From Acidimicrobiaceae bacterium (GTDB taxonomy: Bacteria; Actinomycetota; Acidimicrobiia; Acidimicrobiales; UBA8190): a stretch of 7,695 nucleotides of DNA. This document shows positions 5,070-7,695 of this stretch, piece after piece. The stretch lies in contig PKWD01000433.1 of NCBI GenBank assembly GCA_003131945.1, positions 1 to 7,695 of the forward strand. The letters are read 5' to 3'. The position numbers and the translations under genes are program-made. Positions within the stretch are counted from its first letter, which is position 1. Each line of letters opens with the position of its first letter. Below the pieces are notes generated by a model that ran no database searches, had not been told where the DNA came from, and saw nothing but the letters and a program-made list of their open reading frames with translations.

Positions 5070-6263
5070 ATGATCCGTAAGGGCGCGTTGATTCGCATGG
5101 GGGCGGTCCTGATGATGTCGGGGCTCATCCTGACGGCCTGCAGTTCGAGCACCAAATCGGCCACGACGACGACGGCGGGCAGTAGCCAGACGACGACGGC
5201 GGGCAGTGACGCCACCGCGCTGAAGGCCGCCATCGCCGCCACTACCGCCGGATACAAGGGCACGAGCACCAAGGTCAACGCGACCTCGCGCCCGGCGGCC
5301 AAGAACAAGACGATCGCCATCATCTCCGCCGGCCAAGGGGCCGACAGCAACGCCGTGCCCGTCATGGGCGCCACGGAAGCGGCAGCGGCCATCGGTTGGA
5401 AGGCGACCATCTATGACGCCAAGCTCAACCCGTCCAACTACGCCGGCCTCGTCGACCAGGCCATCGCCGCCCATGTGAACGGGATCATCCTCGACGCCAT
5501 CGACTGCCAAAAGGTGCAGGGTCCCCTGGAACAAGCCAAGAAGGCGGGAATCAAGATCACCGCCATGTACGCCTTCGACTGCAACGACCCCAACGCCGGT
5601 AATGAGAAGACGGGCCTGTTCGACGGCATCACCAACTACGGGGCGAAGAACTCCAACCTCGACACCTTCACCGAGTCCTACGGCGCCGACCAGGCCGACT
5701 ACGTCATCGCCAAGTCCGACAACCAGGCCAAGATCATCGTCGTCCAGGATACTGAGTTCACGGTTCTCTACTACACGGCCAAGGGCTTCGACGACACCAT
5801 CGCCGCCTCGCACGGCTCCCAGGTCATCGCCACCCTGGACATCACCCAGGAGGACCTGGTCGACGGGAACATCGTGCCCAAGATCAAGGCCGAGCTGCTG
5901 CGGTATCCGCAGGCCACCTGGATCAAGAGCCCGTACACCTATGCCACGACGCTCGGCATCGTGCCCGCCCTCGGGACCAACCCCAACCACGTCAGCGTCA
6001 TGGGTGGCGAGGGGTTCCACGACGAGATGGACGACATCCGGCAAGGCAAGATCGTGGCCACCAACGCCATTTCGTCCGACTGGACGGGCTGGGCCGCCGT
6101 CGACACCCTGAACAGCGTCTTCAACCACACGAAGCCGGTGGACAGCGGCATCGGCTGGACGTTGGTCGACGCCACCCACAACCTGCCGTCGGACCCGAAC
6201 GCCGACTACGAGCCGCCCATCAACTACCAGGCCGAGTACAAGAAGGCGTGGGGAGTGGGCTGA
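5070..6263 (+). CDS. Sugar ABC transporter substrate-binding lipoprotein (RbsB/Peripla_BP_4 type)
   Basis: A 397-residue exported binding protein. The N-terminus is positively charged (MIRKGALIRM), followed by a hydrophobic stretch and lipobox LTA-Cys24, then a Ser/Thr/Ala linker (25-50, TTTTAGSSQTTTAGS) that would hold the domain away from the membrane. The binding fold starts near residue 80 (KTIAIISAGQGADSNAVPVMG). It continues with NYAGLVDQAIAAHVNGIILDAID, where a ribose-binding-like protein has its second strand-helix unit, then KIIVVQDTEF, HVSVMGGEGFHDEMDDIRQGKIVATNAISSDWTGWAAVD and a C-terminal INYQAEYKKAWGVG. This arrangement is that of sugar-binding proteins which pair with RbsA/MglA-type ATPases, and just such a gene follows with a TGATG overlap. 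The sugar cannot be read from the sequence; the neighbouring NagB-like enzyme hints at an amino sugar and the GH43-like protein at a pentose or fructose polymer. Confidence 0.9.
   Translation: MIRKGALIRMGAVLMMSGLILTACSSSTKSATTTTAGSSQTTTAGSDATALKAAIAATTAGYKGTSTKVNATSRPAAKNKTIAIISAGQGADSNAVPVMGATEAAAAIGWKATIYDAKLNPSNYAGLVDQAIAAHVNGIILDAIDCQKVQGPLEQAKKAGIKITAMYAFDCNDPNAGNEKTGLFDGITNYGAKNSNLDTFTESYGADQADYVIAKSDNQAKIIVVQDTEFTVLYYTAKGFDDTIAASHGSQVIATLDITQEDLVDGNIVPKIKAELLRYPQATWIKSPYTYATTLGIVPALGTNPNHVSVMGGEGFHDEMDDIRQGKIVATNAISSDWTGWAAVDTLNSVFNHTKPVDSGIGWTLVDATHNLPSDPNADYEPPINYQAEYKKAWGVG
5166..5207 (+). repeat. Duplicated linker-coding segment
   Basis: The 18 bases ACGACGACGGCGGGCAGT at 5166-5183 recur exactly at 5190-5207, 24 bases apart. 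They encode the repeated Thr-Thr-Ala-Gly-Ser of the linker after the lipobox cysteine. The spacing keeps the reading frame, so repeat expansion or loss would only change the tether length. Confidence 0.75.
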
Positions 6264-7695
6264 TGCCCGGCCCCGGTGAACCGGGTGATGGGCAGATCTC
6301 TCAACCGACGGAAGCGGCTGAGGCCGTTGTACCGACCGCAGGGTCGCCCTCCCGGGCGGCCCTGCGTGTCGACCATCTGTCGAAGACGTTTCCGGGGACC
6401 CGGGCCCTCATCGACGTCTCCTTCGCCATCCAGCCCGGTGAGATCCACGCCCTTGTGGGTGGCAACGGGTCGGGCAAGTCGACCCTGATCAAGATCCTGG
6501 CTGGTGTCTACCACGCCGACCCCGGGGGCACGATCACGGTCGGCGACACCACGATGGACGCCGACCACACCACGCCGGCCAAGGCCAAGGCGCTCGGCCT
6601 GCACTTCGTGCACCAGAACCCGGCGGTGTTCCCTGCTCTCTCGGTGGCCGAGAACATGGTCATCGGCCACGGCTTCACCACCAATGCCGTCGGGTCGATC
6701 CGGTGGCGGGCGCTTCGGCGCCAGACCCAGGCTCTGCTCGACCGGTTCGAGATAAACGTGCGCCCCGAGGCGCTGGTGAACTCGCTGCGCCCGGCCGAGC
6801 GAGCCATGGTGGCCATCGCCCGCGCTCTGCAGGACCAGGAAGGGCAACACAGTGGGGTCCTCGTTCTCGACGAGCCGACCGCCTCCCTGCCGCGTGCCGA
6901 GGTGGTGCGCCTGATGGGAGCGCTGAACCGGTTCGCGGCCGCCGGTCAGACCATTCTCTTCGTCAGTCACCGGCTCGACGAGGTGATCGACACCGCCGCC
7001 CAGGCGACGGTGCTGCGCGACGGGCGCCTGGCCGGCACCCTTGTGGGTGACGAGATCACCGAGCAGCGGCTCATCGAGTTGATCGCCGGTCGCACCCTCG
7101 ACCGTATGTATCCGGTCATGCCGCCGGTCGAGAGCGATGAGATCGTGCTCGAGGCCAAGGGTCTGACGGGCGGCCCTCTGCGCGGGGTCGACTTCCAACT
7201 GCGACGCGGCGAGGTGCTCGGAATCGCCGGTCTCCTCGGATCGGGACGCTCAGAATTGCTGAAGATGATCTTCGGCGCCTACCCGATCAAGTCGGGGACT
7301 GTGGAGCTGGCAGGGCGAAAGGTGAAGTTTCGGGACATCGGCGACGCCATGGCCGCCGGCATCGCCTATGTGCCCGAGGACCGCACCGGGGAGGCCGCCT
7401 TCCTCAATCAGAGCCTGGCCGACAACGTGGTGGCTTCGTCCATCAGCCGCTACTGGCGAGCCCTGAGGCTGCGCAACCGGGCCATCGACCATGATGCCCG
7501 GGACATCATCCACAAGTACTTCATTCGGGCGTCCTCGGAGAACCAGATCATGGGCACCCTGTCCGGTGGCAACCAGCAGAAGGTCATCCTGGCTCGCTGG
7601 CTGAGCCGCAGCCCTCGGGTCCTGCTGCTCGACGAGCCCACGCAGGGTGTCGACGTCAACGCCCGGGCCGAGATCTATTCGCTGATCAGCAAGGC
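6263..7695 (+). CDS. Sugar ABC transporter ATP-binding protein, two NBDs (RbsA/MglA type), 3' end missing
   Basis: Open from the ATG at 6263 to the window edge (477 codons; full-length relatives are about 500). The start overlaps the stop of the binding-protein gene in TGATG. After a Pro/Gly/Ala-rich lead of ~33 residues, NBD1 has Walker A GGNGSGKST (66-74), Q-loop Gln118, Walker B LVLDEPTASLP (Asp203, Glu204) and H-loop His236. NBD2 has the Arg-containing loop GLLGSGRSEL (323-332) in place of Walker A, AYVPEDR (368-374), a standard signature LSGGNQQK (433-440) and Walker B LLLDEPTQGVD (Glu458). The Arg in the second Walker A and the PEDR motif are normal for this class of sugar importer. NBD1 lacks a normal signature: the LSxGQ position reads LRPAERA (175-181). 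The protein energises uptake on the cytoplasmic face; the permease should lie just downstream. Confidence 0.92.
   Translation, partial: MPGPGEPGDGQISQPTEAAEAVVPTAGSPSRAALRVDHLSKTFPGTRALIDVSFAIQPGEIHALVGGNGSGKSTLIKILAGVYHADPGGTITVGDTTMDADHTTPAKAKALGLHFVHQNPAVFPALSVAENMVIGHGFTTNAVGSIRWRALRRQTQALLDRFEINVRPEALVNSLRPAERAMVAIARALQDQEGQHSGVLVLDEPTASLPRAEVVRLMGALNRFAAAGQTILFVSHRLDEVIDTAAQATVLRDGRLAGTLVGDEITEQRLIELIAGRTLDRMYPVMPPVESDEIVLEAKGLTGGPLRGVDFQLRRGEVLGIAGLLGSGRSELLKMIFGAYPIKSGTVELAGRKVKFRDIGDAMAAGIAYVPEDRTGEAAFLNQSLADNVVASSISRYWRALRLRNRAIDHDARDIIHKYFIRASSENQIMGTLSGGNQQKVILARWLSRSPRVLLLDEPTQGVDVNARAEIYSLISK
6265..6293 (+). other. Possible hairpin at the binding-protein/ATPase junction
   Basis: CCCGG (6272-6276), loop TGAA and CCGGG (6281-6285) form a five-pair stem. 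An outer GCCC/GGGC (6265-6268 and 6290-6293) could extend it with a small bulge. It covers the first codons of the ATPase gene and could lower its expression relative to the binding protein, a common arrangement in such operons. In DNA this GC-rich, short stems also occur by chance. Confidence 0.25.

Noticed and set aside
5007..6179. 390-codon minus-strand open frame opposite the sugar-binding gene
   Set aside because: Antisense shadow of a well-supported gene in GC-rich DNA; Val/Gly/Asp-rich with no recognisable domain.
6224..7198. 324-codon minus-strand open frame opposite the ATPase gene
   Set aside because: Antisense to clear ABC motifs; His/Arg/Gly-rich and without family features.
1..7695. 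CRISPR array, tRNA, rRNA, insertion sequence or transposase
   Set aside because: No spaced repeats of CRISPR type, no RNA gene signatures and no transposase motifs or flanking inverted repeats were seen; in particular no mobile element explains the joint near 600.

Overview
The window is GC-rich throughout, with dense codon use, GTG and TTG starts, stop/start overlaps and a Ser/Thr-rich lipoprotein linker. Together with an N-terminal segment resembling an actinobacterial ERCC4-type protein, this suggests a high-GC actinobacterium, perhaps an acidimicrobial lineage. The taxonomic call is inference; no rRNA or tRNA is present to fix it.

Layout. (1) Positions 1-101 hold the last codons of an unidentified gene. 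(2) Positions 232-1941 hold one long open frame that reads as two unrelated proteins joined. The first ~123 residues resemble the N-terminal part of an actinobacterial ERCC4-type nuclease-like protein. The remaining ~445 residues are the mature part of a type I (branched-chain amino acid/amide type) ABC substrate-binding protein that has lost its export signal. The ERCC4-like part also appears to carry a short compensated frameshift. (3) Positions 1928-2992 encode an alpha/beta hydrolase with a complete Ser-Asp-His triad, overlapping the preceding gene. (4) On the minus strand, converging on the hydrolase with a 5-base gap, are a lipid-anchored GH43-like five-bladed propeller protein (2998-4089) and, upstream of it with a GTGA overlap, a NagB-type sugar-phosphate deaminase/isomerase (4086-4865). 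(5) A 204-base divergent intergenic region (4866-5069) holds a perfect 16-base LacI-type palindrome abutting four tandem 11-base repeats. (6) Rightwards from it run an RbsB-like sugar-binding lipoprotein (5070-6263) and, with a one-base TGATG overlap, an RbsA-like double ABC ATPase that leaves the window at 7695. The permease gene is presumably downstream.

How it fits together. The right two thirds looks like a small carbohydrate-use locus. A surface propeller enzyme or binding protein would act on an oligosaccharide, the RbsB/RbsA-type importer would bring in a monosaccharide, and the NagB-like enzyme would handle the sugar phosphate, possibly of an amino sugar. A LacI-family repressor encoded elsewhere probably acts at the palindrome. 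The left third is different: the fused ORF marks either a real deletion/rearrangement joint or an assembly chimera, and its substrate-binding half has no transporter genes beside it.
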